Assembly (NCBI GenBank): GCA_047967505.1
Contig: CM106538.1
Origin: Dipteris shenzhenensis
Lineage: Eukaryota; Polypodiophyta; Polypodiopsida; Gleicheniales
DNA: 64,000 nucleotides
Direction: 5' to 3' (one strand)
The stretch's first letter is position 1. The number at the start of each line of letters is the position of its first letter. Below, piece by piece: positions 21,858 through 33,461 of the stretch. The notes under the pieces were generated by a model. It was not told the DNA's origin. It worked only from the letters and a program-made list of their open reading frames with translations, and searched no databases. Made by a program: the position numbers and the translations under genes.

Positions 21858-21884
21858 AAAAAAAAAAAGTGTGTGTGTGTGTGT
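21858..21884. repeat. Poly(A) to (GT)n junction of LINE A
   Basis: A11 (21858-21868) is followed immediately by (GT)8 (21869-21884). Confidence 0.9.
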
Positions 21885-21893
21885 AAGACGTAG

Positions 21894-23273
21894 TGAGTGA
21901 CAAATAGACTGCATAGGTAGTAGTCGTAAAGCCTTTTTATGAGATTTGCTTTTCCAAAATATCTCCATAGCCTGGGACATATAGGAAGCCAAATGCTTAA
22001 AAGACCAGGGAAGAAGAGGAAAATAAAATTGCACATATGCCATAATGATGGACTGTACTATCCGAAGTTGAACATGTAGAGGCCAAGTGGACAAATGCCA
22101 GTATTCCAGCTTCTTGTTGATCTTTTGAAGCACCCAATTGAGCTGTTGTTGCGGGGTAATATTCCAGCCAACGGGGTATCCTATATGCCTCACAATAGTA
22201 TGGGAAGAGATAATGTGGCCTGGCCAGAGAAGTGCATGCCAATCAGCTTCTTTCAATGCTAGAAGTTTTGATTTCTGAAAGTTGATATGCAGTCCAGCAG
22301 CTATGCCAAAGTCATTTAGTGTATGCATCAAATGAGAAAGGTCACTTTGGGAATTCTTGGGCATAAAGTATGAATCATCAGCATATGCCTGTGCAAGAAA
22401 TGACTGTGCCCCTGGAATTTGCAAGCCATGAAGCTGTCCTGTATCTGCAAGATGGTCCATATGCAACAGTAACGGATGGGTAGCAATAGCATACAGTAAG
22501 GAACTAAGAGGGCAACCCTGTCTCACTGAGCGGGTCATAGTCCAGGTTCTTGACAACCCACCACCAAGCAAACACTGCGCCATGGCATGAGAATAGAGCC
22601 AGTAGATAATATGGACCAGCCGAGGGCCAAATCCCAATTTATGCATAGTCTGAGAAATAAAATCCCAATGGACAGTATCAAATGCTTTCGCAATGTCTAC
22701 TTGCAGAATGAGAACATCTTGTTTGGAATATTTGGCATACTCAATCGCAAGCAAAGCATTGGAGATATTGTCAGTGATCTGCCTTCTGGGGACAAACCCA
22801 TACTGCCTAGGATGAAGTCCTGCTTGCAAAAAGAAGCGAACCCTGAGGACAATCATTTTGGCAATGAGTTTGTAAATAACAGGCATAAGAGATATAGGCC
22901 GCCAATCAGCCATCGTCTCACACAACCTTTTTTTGGGAATCAATTTGACAAGGCCTTGAACAACCTTCACCTTGCATAGCCAAGGCCTTCCCAAAATCAA
23001 TGGATAGGCATGTGCATTTGGCTTGGTAGGGATCGCTTGAAAAGTAGTTGGCATAGAAATTCCACATACATCCAATTCTAGATTGTTCACAACTCCCAAG
23101 GTCTTTGCTGTAGTGTTGTCAGCCAATTTGATGTGATAAGGAGAAATAGTACTAGAGTATTTTAAATCATCATCTATCATCGTCTTCTCACTCATGACAT
23201 TAATTGATGCACCTCCATCAATGTAAACATTAGAAATCACTTGACCATCAATGATCACATCAGCCATAGGCAC
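21894..23273 (-). pseudogene. Chimeric frame: retropepsin fused to LINE reverse transcriptase
   Basis: One open frame starts at 23273 in Ty3-like aspartic protease sequence and continues into LINE RT. The protease part reads ADVIIDGQVISNVYIDGGAS, with DGGAS in place of DTGA/DSGA, and ends ILGRPWLCKVKVVQG. It joins LINE sequence at LVKLIPKKRLCETMADWRPI. RT motifs LQVDIAKAFDTVHWDFI, SVRQGCPLSSLLYA and AYADDSYF are intact. The endonuclease is upstream in other frames. The fusion is in frame, but the LINE part is 3'-truncated, so a functional product is unlikely. Confidence 0.75.
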
Positions 23274-23332
23274 TATAGAATTGATTTTGTAGGGAAATGA
23301 TAAGAAGGTGCACTACAACATCAAAAGCGGCA
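22957..23332 (-). mobile_element. Captured Ty3-type protease fragment within the LINE arm
   Basis: Breakpoints were found by comparing with LINE B: LINE sequence is contiguous up to AAGGCC (22951-22956) and resumes at CTTGAGATCACC (23333). The 376-bp insert encodes PYKINSIVPMADVIIDGQVI and the rest of a retropepsin-like domain. No LTR, primer site or target duplication surrounds it, so it is not a whole element. Confidence 0.75.
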
Positions 23333-24754
23333 CTTGAGATCACCCCAAAATGCACAACAGTCAATCCATCCCAACCAGGAGAGCTGCTTTTGCGTAGATG
23401 ACTCAAAGCATCATCCAGTTCACTAAGCATAAAAGGCTGCTCCAATGCATGAGCCTGTTCCCGAGACAATATGGGCTGGACATGCATAAGAAATTGAGAC
23501 CTGGCTGCATTCACTTGCATCAAATGATCAGGCTGAAGAGAAAAGAGATGTTGGAAATGACTAGAACATTGCGATTCCAATTCTGATTTGGAGGTGGTCC
23601 AGGTGCCATCATCTTTCTTGATCCTGCAAATATCCTCCTTTCGCCTATCCGCATGGAGACTTTTAAAAAAGGCTTTGGAGGAGCAGCCCTTATCCAAAAG
23701 GGGTTTCATGCCACTTCTTTAATTTGCGAAGATCATTTTGATGGATGATATGAAGCGCATAAGCACAAGAATCCTGTTCAGAAGAGGTAAGCTGCCTATG
23801 AGAACTGATTACATCCATTTGTTGCTTGTGAGATTGAGCCCGAGCCTGAGGTTTCCCATGTAACTCTGTCCATAATCTTGAATAATAGCCTGCAAGCGAT
23901 GAGCAAGACTGATCCAAGCAAAATCCATGTCCTCCTGAGCATGTAAGAGGAGGGGGCGGACAGCCACTCTCACCATGTTCTGAAATTGTTGGTGAAGCAG
24001 ATAAGCACTATTAACATGGAGCAGGCGACGACCAAAAAAAGGCATATCATTTGTCAAACGTGCTATCGATAATGTCAAGCATACTAGAAAGTGATCAGAT
24101 AGCAAGAGGGAATGATCGACCCATAGTGCACATGTAAAATCAGCATACTACTGAGCATGCAGCAAATACCATCTGTCAAGTCGAGACCAATAATGAGTAA
24201 AGGCATTGTGATGATATGTATAACCCATATCTCTGTCCCTTGTTGAGAGCCATAGATCTTCTGCATGCAGGAATGAGAGCATATCTTCCCAATGTTGAAG
24301 CTCAGTGGGGATCATGTGAGAACAATGAGTGGTATTGTCTTGAATGGCAGGCGAGTTGTTAAAGTCTCCACACAAAAAGGCATTGGACAGCCATGGATAT
24401 TGTTTGAGGGAGGCCCACATTTAAGCTCTAGTCGCAGAACTTTGAGAGGCATAAACAGATGCTATTTCATAGAGATCAGCCTGCCAGATGCATTTGATCA
24501 CCATCCATCGACCCTGAGGGTCATTGTAAGCAACTGTGGGCTGCATATCATGTTTTACCAGCATGCAGACCCCCGAAAAGTGCATTGTACCAGCATAAAA
24601 GATATCATAACAAGCATAGTGGCCTTGCTGGCCAGCCAAGAAGTGTTGGTTGTGTTCCTGTAAAGAGATCACATCGGGGTGCATTCTATGTACATAATGC
24701 CAGAAAAGTCTCCACTTATTGACATTGCAAAGACCCTGAATGTTCAATTACTTG

Positions 24755-27700
24755 CATTACATACAATGTTCAAGGTCTTTGCAATGTCAATAAGTGGAGA
24801 CTTTTCTGGCATTATATACATAGAATGCACCCCGATGTGATCTCTTTACAGGAACACAACCAACACTTCTTGGCTGGCCAGCAAGGCCACTATGCTGGTT
24901 ACGATATCTTTTATGCTGGTACAATGCACTTTTCGGGGGTCTGCATGCTGGTAAAACATGATATGCAGCCCACGGTTGCTTACAATGACCCTCAGGGTCG
25001 ATGGATGGTGATCAAATACATCTGGCAGGCTGATCTCTATGAAATAGCATCTGTTTATGCCTCTCAAACTTTTGCAACTAGAGCTCAAATGTGGGCCTCC
25101 CTCAAACAATATCCATGGCTGTCCAATGCCTTTTTGTGTGGAGACTTTAACAACTCGCCTGCCATTCAAGACAATACCACTCATCGTTCTCACATGATCC
25201 CCACAGAGCTTCGACATTGGGAAGATATGCCTCAATCCTGCATGCAAAGCTCTATGGCTCTCAACAAGGGACAGAGATATGGGTTATACATATCATCACA
25301 ATGCCTTTACTCATTACTGGGCTCAACTTGACAGATGGTATTTGCTGCATGCTCAGCAGTATGCTGATTTTACATGTGCACTATGGGTCGATCATTCCCT
25401 CTTGCTATCTGATCACTTTCCAGTATGCTTGACATTATCTATAGCACGTTTGACAGATGATATGCCTTTTTTTGGTCGTCGCCTGCTCCATGTTAATAGT
25501 GCTTATCTGCTTCACCAACAATTTCAGAACATGGTGAGAGTGGTTGTCCGCCCCCTCCTCTTACATGCTCAGGAGGACATGGATTTTGCTTGGATCAGTC
25601 TTGCTCATCGCTTGCAGGCTGTTATTCAAGATTATGGATGGAGTTACATGGGAAACCTCAGGCTCAATCTGAAATGGGCTCAATCTCACAAGCAACAAAT
25701 GGATGTAATCAGTTCTCATAGGCATCTTACCTCTTCTGAACAGGATTCTTGTGCTTATGCGCTTCATATCATCCATCAAAATGATCTTCGCAAATTAAAG
25801 AAGTGGCAAATTCGAGCTCGCATGAAACCCCTTTTGGATAAGGGCTGCTCCTCCAAAGCCTTTTTTTAAAGTCTCCATGCGGATAGGCGAAAGGAGGATA
25901 TTTGCAGGATCAAGAAAGATGATGGCACCTGGACCACCTCCAAATCAGAATTGGAATCGCAATGTTCTAGTCATTTCTAGCATCTCTTTTCTCTTCAGCC
26001 TGATCATTTGATGCAAGTGAATGCAGCCAGGTCTCAATTTCTTATGCATGTCTAGCCCATATTGTCTCGGGAACAGGCTCATGCATTGGAGCAGCCTTTT
26101 ATGCTTAGTGAACTGGATGATGCTTTGAGTCATCTATGCAAAAGCAGCTCTCCTGGTTGGGATGGATTGACTGTTGAATTTTTCCGTGCATTTTGGGGTG
26201 ATCTCAAGAACACTCTTCTTCTAATGATCAATCATGCTTGGGCAGAACAATCTCTTCATCTTGGAAACATGGCCTTGTCAAATTGATTCCCAAAAAAAGG
26301 TTGTGTGAGACAATGGCTGATTGGCGGCCTATATCTCTTATGCCTGTTATTTACAAACTCATTGCCAAAATGATTGTCCTCAGGGTTCGCTTCTTTTTGC
26401 AAGCAGGACTTCATCCTAGGCAGTATGGTTTTGTCCCCAGAAGGCAGATCACTGACAATATCTCCAATGCTTTGCTTGCGATTGAGTATGCCAAATATTC
26501 CAAACAAGATGTTCTCATTCTGCAAGTAGACATTGCGAAAGCATTTGATACTGTCCATTGGGATTTTATTTCTCAGACTATGCATAAATTGGGATTTGGC
26601 CCTCGGCTGGTCCATATTATCTACTGGCTCTATTCTCATGCCATGGCGTAGTGTTTGCTTGGTGGTGGGTTGTCAAGAACCTGGACTATGACCCGCTCAG
26701 TGAGACAGGGTTGCCCTCTTAGTTCCTTACTGTATGCTATTGCTACCCATCCGTTACTGTTGCATATGAACGATCTTGCAGATACAGGACAGCTTCATGG
26801 CTTGCAAATTCCAAGGGCACAGTCATTTCTTGCACAGGCATATGCTGATTATTCATACTTTATGCCCAAGAATTCTCAAAGTGACCTTTCTCATTTGATG
26901 CATACACTGAATGCCTTTGGCATAGCTGCTGGATTGCATATCAACTTTCAGAAATCAAAACTTCTAGCATTGAAAGAAGCTGATTGGCATGCACTTCTCT
27001 GGCCAGGCCACATTATCTCTTCCCATACTATTGTGAGGCATCTAGGATACCCCATTGGCTGGAATATTACCCCGCAACAATAGCTCAAATGGGTGCTTCA
27101 AAAGATCAACAAGAAGCTGGAATACTGGCATTTGTCCACTTGGCCTCTACATGTTCGACTTCGGATAGTACAGTCCATCATTATGGCATATGTGCAATTT
27201 TATTTGCCTCTTCTTCCCTGGTCTTTTAAGCATTTGGCTTCCTATATGTCCCAGGCTATGGAGATATTTTGGAAAAGCAAATCTCATAAAAAGGCTTTGC
27301 GACTACTACCTATGCAGTCTATTTGTTCACCCAAGACTCATGGGGGGCTGAATATTCTCAATCTTCAGGTTCATATGTTGGCAAGAAAGAGCACTATGAT
27401 TGCTGATTTTTTTCAGCAAAAACAGCCATGGGCTATTATGTTAGCAGCTATGTGTGGAAACATGGCGTCCCATGCATATGGGCATTGGATTACAGATCAC
27501 TGGGAAGCAGTCATGACCACATTTCAGGGGAAAATTCCTGGTTGTCCTGTTTCTACTGCTTTTATTCATGATTGGAAGAGAATTCTCTCTTATGCTAAAT
27601 GGACAAGTGCTTCCTCTCATCATGGTAATTCTTTTTGCTTGGAAAGCATCCATTGGAGCAAGGTGTTTGAATCGCCTCTCGCTTTACAGGCACCTATTAA

Positions 27701-28460
27701 AGCATACAATCTTATGAAATTGGGCATAAGATTTGTTGGAGATGTTGTGGATCAACAAGGTTTTATGCTTTCATTTCCACAAGCTTGCAGGACATTCTCC
27801 TTGGGTCTTCATCATAGGTCCATTTGGAGAATACTTTCAACTATGTTGCAGCCATTTGTTCTGGTTCCTCCACTGTTTGTACAAGACAGATTACTGGACT
27901 GGAATTTGACTTCCTTACCTCCTGCTACCCATTCGCTTTCAATGCATAATCTGGCCTCCTCGAAGGTCTACAGATTTCTTCGTCCACCGCCATGGATTGA
28001 TAAGCATGCCAACACTCTTTGGAATTTGGATAGGCCTTTATCTTGGTGGCAATCACGACTCATGAAAATCTGGAAAGCCAAATTGCCATTGAAACAGAGG
28101 CTTTTCTTTTGGAGATGTATAGTGGGATCTTTTTCCATTGGGGTGAAATTGGCAGCACGTCGCATTGCTTCCCCTTCCTGCCCCCGTTGCTCTCATCACT
28201 GCGAGACCTCTATCAGATTTGGGAAACTCTTCTGGATGTTTGGATGCCTCTCATCTCAGATGTCTCCATTCCTTCTCTTCTTTCACTGGACTCGCTTTTG
28301 GGTACTATGGACCATTTGAACATAGAGATTGCATTCTAGGATGGGTCAACAGTTTCCTCAAGCATATGTTTTCTTCAGAATGTCCCTCAAGCAATCCTTA
28401 TATGATAGTTTTGCTGCAAGGGGCTTGGATGCTACTAGCCTTGAAGTGTTTTCTGACTCT
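24755..28460 (+). pseudogene. LINE B ORF2, many stops and frameshifts
   Basis: The reading frame is broken near 25240 (frameshift in the endonuclease) and by UAG codons at 25978-25980, 26053-26055, 26649-26651 and 27081-27083; at each of these a sister copy has CAG. A further frameshift near 28205 disrupts the zf-RVT region (EHRDCILGW in a shifted frame). The RT catalytic motif is YADY instead of YADD. It cannot make an active enzyme but is long enough to pair with the inverted arm. Confidence 0.85.
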
Positions 28461-28554
28461 TTTTGAGTTCTTCCATTGGGCTCTCCTTTGGAGTCTAATG
28501 TCATGTACATTGATTTCATGTTAATATAGTAATGTGCTTTCACCAAAAAAAAAA
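24755..28554 (+). mobile_element. LINE B (family G), ORF2 only, poly(A) tail
   Basis: It starts at the ORF2 beginning (ITCITYNVQGLCNVNKW) and ends with A10 (28545-28554). Endonuclease motifs include SLQEHNQHF, FLCGDFNNSPAIQ and LLSDHFPVCLTL. RT motifs include ILQVDIAKAFDTVHWD and SVRQGCPLSSLLYA; the catalytic box reads AYADYSYF, so the second Asp is Tyr. The zf-RVT tail is partly scrambled near 28200. LINE C follows directly. Confidence 0.85.
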
Positions 28555-29121
28555 GAGTGTGCGGTAGAGGTGGAGGATGTTTCCTTGGGCGAAAAATATT
28601 TTGACTTGAAATGGGGAGTATTTGCAGGTGCTTGTTTCACATGTCATAAGTTTGGCCACCTAGCCTCACAGTGTCCTGCAGTCCTGCATCAGCTCCCACC
28701 TACAACTATTGCTCCAGAAAATACTTCCCCTCCAACTTATGGTCCGAGGCCTAAGGCTATGCCTAGCAAGTTGGGTGATGTGGCATCTAAATCTGTCCCT
28801 CCCAAAGAAAATGTGGTCCAGGTTTCAGCCAAGCAAAAGGATAAGGGAAAGGGCAAAATTTCAGAATCTAATGCCTCTCCCCAGGGTGCCTGGCAGCAAC
28901 CCAAAAAGGTATTTGCACTCAAGCCACGACCGTTACAATCTCGGCATTGGGATGCCTCTACTTCCACCCCTGGTCAGGCCTCTACCCCTGCTGATAGCCT
29001 CACCTCTCAACTGTGGGTTGATGTGCTCAAGAGGGGCATCCCTGTATGTGACAATGATGAGGACTATAGAGCTAATGATCCAGGAGGCCAGGTGGATGTT
29101 GATGTCATGGCTGAGGCCTGA
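28555..29121 (+). CDS. LINE C ORF1 C-terminal part with CCHC zinc knuckle (partial)
   Basis: The open frame carries CFTCHKFGHLASQC, a CX2CX4HX4C zinc knuckle typical of plant L1 ORF1 (zf-CCHC_4 after DUF4283). A Lys/Pro/Ser-rich tail follows (KQKDKGKGKISESNASPQ), then SQLWVDVLKRGIPVCDNDED. The N-terminal DUF4283 part is lost by 5' truncation. It stops with UGA at 29119-29121. The ORF2 ATG at 29170 is in the same frame with no further stop between, but unlike family C it has its own ATG. Confidence 0.7.
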   Translation, partial: ECAVEVEDVSLGEKYFDLKWGVFAGACFTCHKFGHLASQCPAVLHQLPPTTIAPENTSPPTYGPRPKAMPSKLGDVASKSVPPKENVVQVSAKQKDKGKGKISESNASPQGAWQQPKKVFALKPRPLQSRHWDASTSTPGQASTPADSLTSQLWVDVLKRGIPVCDNDEDYRANDPGGQVDVDVMAEA

Positions 29122-29169
29122 CAGCTTATACCTTTACTATGTTTTTTCGTTCGGCTGTACATATCTTCT

Positions 29170-32100
29170 ATGTCTACTTCAATTACTTGCATTACATACA
29201 ATGTTCAAGGTCTTTGCAATGTTAATAAGTGGAGACTTTTTTGGCACTATGTACATAGAATGCACCCCGATGTAATTTCTTTACAGGAACACAACCAACA
29301 CTTCTTGGCTGGCCATCAAGGCCACTTTGCTGGTTATGATATCTTTTATGCTGGTACAATGCATTTTTCGGGGGTATGCATGCTGGTGAAACATGATATG
29401 CAGCCCACGGTTGCTCACAATGACCCCCAGGGTCGATGGATGGTGATCAGATGCATCTGTCATGCTGATCTTTATGAAATAGCATCTGTTTATGCCTCTC
29501 AAAATTCTACGACAAGAGCTCAAATGTGGGCCTACCTCAAACAATATCCATGGCTGTCTAATGCCTTTTTGTGTGGAGACTTTAATAACTCGCCTGCCAT
29601 CCAAGACAACACCACTCATCGTTCTCACATGATCCCCACTGAGCTTCGACATTGGGAGGATATGCTTTCTTTCTTGCATGCAGAAGACATATCTCTCAAC
29701 AAGGGATAGAGATATGGGTTATACATACTGTCACAATGCCTTTACTCATTACTGGGCTCGACTTGACAGATGGTATTTGTTGCATGCTCAGCAGTATGCT
29801 AGTTTCACATGTGCACTATGGGTTGACCAGAGTGCTTATTTGCTGCATCAACAATTTCAGAACATGGTGAGAGTGGCTGTCCGCCCCCTCCTCTTACATG
29901 CTCAGGAGGACATGGATTTTGCTTGGATCAGTCTTGCCCATCGCTTGCAGGCTGTTATTCAAGATTATGGACGGAGTTACATGGGAAACCTCAGGCTTAA
30001 GCTGAAATGGGCTCAATCTCACAAGCAACAAATGGATGTAATCAACTCTTATAGGCAGCTCACCTCCTCTGAACAAGATTCTTGCGCTTATGCGGTTCAT
30101 ATCATCCATCAAAATGATCTTCGCAAATTAAAGAAGTGGCAAATCCGAGCTCGCATGAAACCCCTTTTGGATAAGGGCTGCTCCTCCAAAGCCTTCTTTA
30201 AAAGCCTGCATGCGGATAGGCGAAAGGAGGATATTTGCAGGATCAGGCAAGATGATGGCACCTAGACCACCTCCAAATCAGAATTGGAATCGCAATGCTC
30301 TAGTCATTTCCAGCATCTCTTTTCTCCTCAGCCTGATCATTCGATGCAAGTGAATGCAGCTAGGTCTCAATTTCTTATGCATGTTCAGCCTATGATTGTC
30401 TCGGGAGCAGGCTCATGCATTGGAGCAGCCCTTTATGCTTAATGAACTGGATGATGCTTTGAGTCATTTACGTAAAGGCAGCTCTCCTGGTTGGGATGGA
30501 TTGACTGTTGAATTTTTCTGTGCATTTTGGGGTGATCTCAAGAACACTCTTCTTCTTATGATCAATCATGCTTAGGCAGAACAATCTCTTCCTCCTTCTT
30601 GGAAACATGGCCTTGTTAAATTGATCCCCAAAAAAAGGTTGTGTGAGACAATGGCTGATTGGCGGCCCATATCTCTTATGCCAGTCATTTACAAACTCAT
30701 TGCCAAAATGATTGTCCTCAGGGTTCGATTTATTTTGCAAGCAGGACTTCATCCCAGGAAGTATGGGTTTGTTCCTAGAAGGCAGATTACTGACAATATC
30801 TCCAATGTTTTGCTTGCAATTGAGTATGCCAAATATTCCAAACAAGATGTTCTCATTCTGCAAGTGGACATTGCGAAAGCATTTGATATTGTCCATTGGG
30901 ATTTTATTTCTCAGACTATGCATAAATTGGGATTTGCCCTCGGCTGGTCCATATTACTTACTGGTTCTATTCTCATGCCACTGCGCTGTGTTTGCTTGGT
31001 AGTGGGTTGTCAAGGACATGGACCATGACCCGCTCAGTGAGACAGGGTTGCCCTCTTAGTTTGCTACTGTATGCCATTGCTACTCATCCGTTATTGTTGC
31101 ATATGGACCATCTTGCAGATACAGGGCAGCTTCATGGCTTGCAAATTCCAGGGGCACAGCCGGTCCTTGCACAGGCATATGCTGATGATTCATATTTCAT
31201 GCCCAGGAATTCTCAAAGTGACCTCTCTCATTTGATGCATACTCTGAATGATTTTGGCATAGCTGCTGGACTGCATATTAACTTTCAAAAATCGAATCTT
31301 CTAGCATTGAAAGAAGCTGATTGGCATGCACTTCTCTGGCCAGGCCACATTATTTCTCCCCATACTATTGTGAGGCATTTAGGGTATCCCATTGGCTGGA
31401 ATATTACCCCTCAACAACAGCTCAAATGGGTGCTTCAAAAGATTAACAAGAAGCTGGAATACTGGCATTTGTCCACTTGGCCTCTACATGTTCGACTTTG
31501 GATAGTACAGTCTATCATTATGGCATATGTGCAATTTTATTTGCCTCTTCTTCCCCGGTCTTTTAAGCATTTGGCTTCCTATATGTCTCAGGCTATGGAG
31601 ATGTTTTGGAAAAGAAAATCTCACAAAAAGGCTTTGCGACTACTTCCCATGCAGTCTGTTTGTTCTCCCAAGACTCATGGGGGACTGAATATTCTCAATC
31701 TTCAGTTTCATATGTTGGCAAGAAAGAGCACTATGATTGCTGATTTTTTTCAGCAAAAACAGCCATGGGCTATTATGTTAGCAGCTATGTGTGGAAACAT
31801 GACGTCCCATGCATATGGGCATTGGATTACAGATCACTGGGAAGCAGTCATGACCACATTTCAGGGGAAAATTCCTGGTTGTCCTTTTTCTACCGCTTTT
31901 ATTCATGATTGGAAGAGAATTCTCTCTTATGCTAAATGGTCAGGTGCTTCTTCCCATCATGGTAATTCTCTTCGCTTGGAAAGCATCCATTGGAGCAAGG
32001 TGTTTGAATCGCCTCTTGCTTTACAGGCACCTATTAAAGCATATAATCTTATGAAATTGGGCATAAGATTTGTCGGAGATGTTGTGGATCAACACGGTTA

Positions 32101-32884
32101 TGTGCTTTCATTTCCACAAGCTTGCAGGACATTCCCCTTGGGTCTGCATCATAGGCCCATTTGGAGAATACTTACAACTATGTTGCAGCCATTTGTTCCT
32201 GTTCCTCCACTGTTTGTACAGGACAGATTACTGGACTGGAATTTGACTTCCTTATCTCCCGCTACCTGTTCACTTTCAATGCATAATTTGGCCTCCTCGA
32301 TGGTCTACAGATTTCTTCTTCCACCGCCATGGATTGATAAGCATGCCAACACTCTTTGGAATTTGGATAGGCCTTTATCTTGGTGGCAATCACAACTCAA
32401 GAAAATTTGGAAAGCTAAATTGCCATTGAAACAGAGGCTTTTCTTTTGGAGATGTATAGTGGGAGCTTTTTCCATTGGGGTGAAATTGGCAGCACGTCGT
32501 ATTGCTTCCTCTTCCTGCCCCCGTTGCTCTCATCACCGTGAGACAGTTCCCCATTTGTTATGGTCTTGCCCGCACTCTCGGATATTGATCACTCATGTCT
32601 CTCATTTGCTGCGGCTTCGGTTTCCCTCTATCAGATTCGAGAAACTCTTCTGGATGTTTGGATGCTTCTCATCTCAGATGTCTCCATTCCTCCTTTTCTT
32701 TCACTGGGCTCGTTTTTGGATACTATGGACTATTTGGACACAGAGGTTGCATTTTAGGATGGGACAACAGTTTCCTCAGGCATATACTTTCTTCAGAATG
32801 TCTCTCAAGCAATCTTTATATGATAGTTATGCTGCGAGGGACTTGGATGCTACTAGCCTTGAAGTGTTTTCTGACTGTTTTTGA
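29170..32884 (+). pseudogene. LINE C ORF2: endonuclease, RT and zf-RVT with breaks
   Basis: Starts MSTSITCITYNVQGLCNVNK. Endonuclease motifs SLQEHNQHFLAG and LCGDFNNSPAIQD are present. An in-frame deletion of about 100 bp at 29830 joins WVDQS to AYLLHQQF and removes the SDHF motif found in LINE B. Stops and frameshifts occur near 29707, 30263, 30400, 30574 and 30940. From 30992 to 32884 a 630-codon frame is intact: SVRQGCPLSLLLYA, AYADDSYF (YADD), KSHKKALRLLPM, WIDKHANTLWNLDRPLSWW, zf-RVT CPRCSHHRETVPHLLWSC and KLFWMFGCFSSQ. Confidence 0.85.
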
Positions 32885-32978
32885 GTTCTTCCATTAGGCT
32901 CTCTTTTGGAGTCTAATGTCATGTACATTGATTTCATGTTAATATTATAGTTACTGGTTTCACAAAAAAAAAAAAAAA

Positions 32979-33011
<33 letters not shown>

Positions 33012-33013
33012 CG
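32979..33013. repeat. (GT)n-(GA)n microsatellite between LINE C and LINE D
   Basis: (GT) run 32979-32997 followed by (GA) run to 33011. LINE C poly(A) lies to the left and the LINE D 5' UTR to the right. Confidence 0.9.
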
Positions 33014-33059
33014 GGCCTCTGTTGTTCACCCTTGCCAAAGCTCTCGTATAGCCGCCCTT

Positions 33060-33440
33060 TCTGACCGTACAACTGTACAGCCGCCGTACGATTTTCGTAC
33101 GGCAGTACAAACACCCACGATAAGGTTGGCTTACCTCTGCGCAGCTTCGAACGCAGCTCCCGCCTGTCTGCATCGCCATACTTTTCCCTGCAGCTCACCT
33201 CCCGTACATCTGTACAGCTCCGCTCGTGTTTCCGTACAGTTTGCTTTTCTCCGTACAGTTTGCCCTTTTCGTACAGTCTGCTCTTTCCCATACAGCCCCG
33301 TCCGTACCTTTGTATAGTCTGGTCTTGTCCGTACACACCAGTACATTTTCCGTACAGTCCTGAGTTCTCGCTCCCGTGCTTTTCCGTACCCTCCTGTGTC
33401 TCGCTTGTTTCTGATTCTCTACTTCTCCGTACAGTCCCTC
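33060..33440 (+). promoter_or_regulatory. LINE D 5' UTR with clustered CCGTACAG motifs
   Basis: By my count GTAC occurs 16 times in about 380 bp, mostly as CCGTACAG or TCGTACAG. GTAC is the core bound by plant SBP-box (SPL) transcription factors. LINE A has a smaller cluster (four GTAC, 19685-19765) in the same position. The region is probably an internal promoter; SBP binding is inference. Confidence 0.45.
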
Positions 33441-33461
33441 TTGCCTTGTCGTATTTCAATC

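Larger units (their letters stand above)
19570..21868 (+). mobile_element. LINE A (family G), internally deleted, with 5' UTR, ORF1 parts, ORF2 tail and poly(A)
   Basis: The order is: a 5' UTR with GTAC motifs (19685-19765), ORF1 N-terminus (20171-20644 and beyond), a nested minus-strand LTR fragment (20760-20940), ORF1 zinc-knuckle remnant (NLGHMASQC at about 20965-20997), then directly the ORF2 C-terminus (21111-21785), 3' UTR and A11 tail (21858-21868). The endonuclease and RT (about 3 kb in LINE C) are missing. Both ends contact (GT)n tracts. Confidence 0.85.
21885..24749 (-). mobile_element. Inverted LINE arm (family G), 5' end at ORF2 start, 3'-truncated
   Basis: On the minus strand ORF2 starts near 24747 (NIQGLCNVNKWRLFWHYVHR) and runs through endonuclease (AFLCGDFNNSPAIQD, SLLLSDHFLVCLTL) and RT to MQSICHSL at about 21893, where it stops against the (GT)n tract. 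Several frameshifts split it. It lies head to head with LINE B, which starts only a few bases away (24755). A 376-bp foreign segment (22957-23332) replaces 64 bp of LINE sequence. Confidence 0.85.
28555..32978 (+). mobile_element. LINE C (family G), 5'-truncated in ORF1, poly(A) then (GT)n
   Basis: It begins within ORF1 (VEVEDVSLGEKYFDLKWG) right after the poly(A) tail of LINE B and ends with A15 (32964-32978) followed by (GT)n. It has the ORF1 C-terminus, ORF2 and a short 3' UTR, making it the most complete family G copy for domain order. Confidence 0.88.

Noticed and set aside
22587-22979. A 130-codon plus-strand frame opposite the inverted LINE arm, with a twin at 26256-26639
   Set aside because: Both are antisense shadows of conserved LINE RT coding sequence; they recur because the RT recurs.
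21885-28554. Twin-priming inversion as the source of the head-to-head LINE arms
   Set aside because: Twin priming gives two different, adjoining segments of one copy. Here both arms contain the same endonuclease-RT segment, so two copies are needed.
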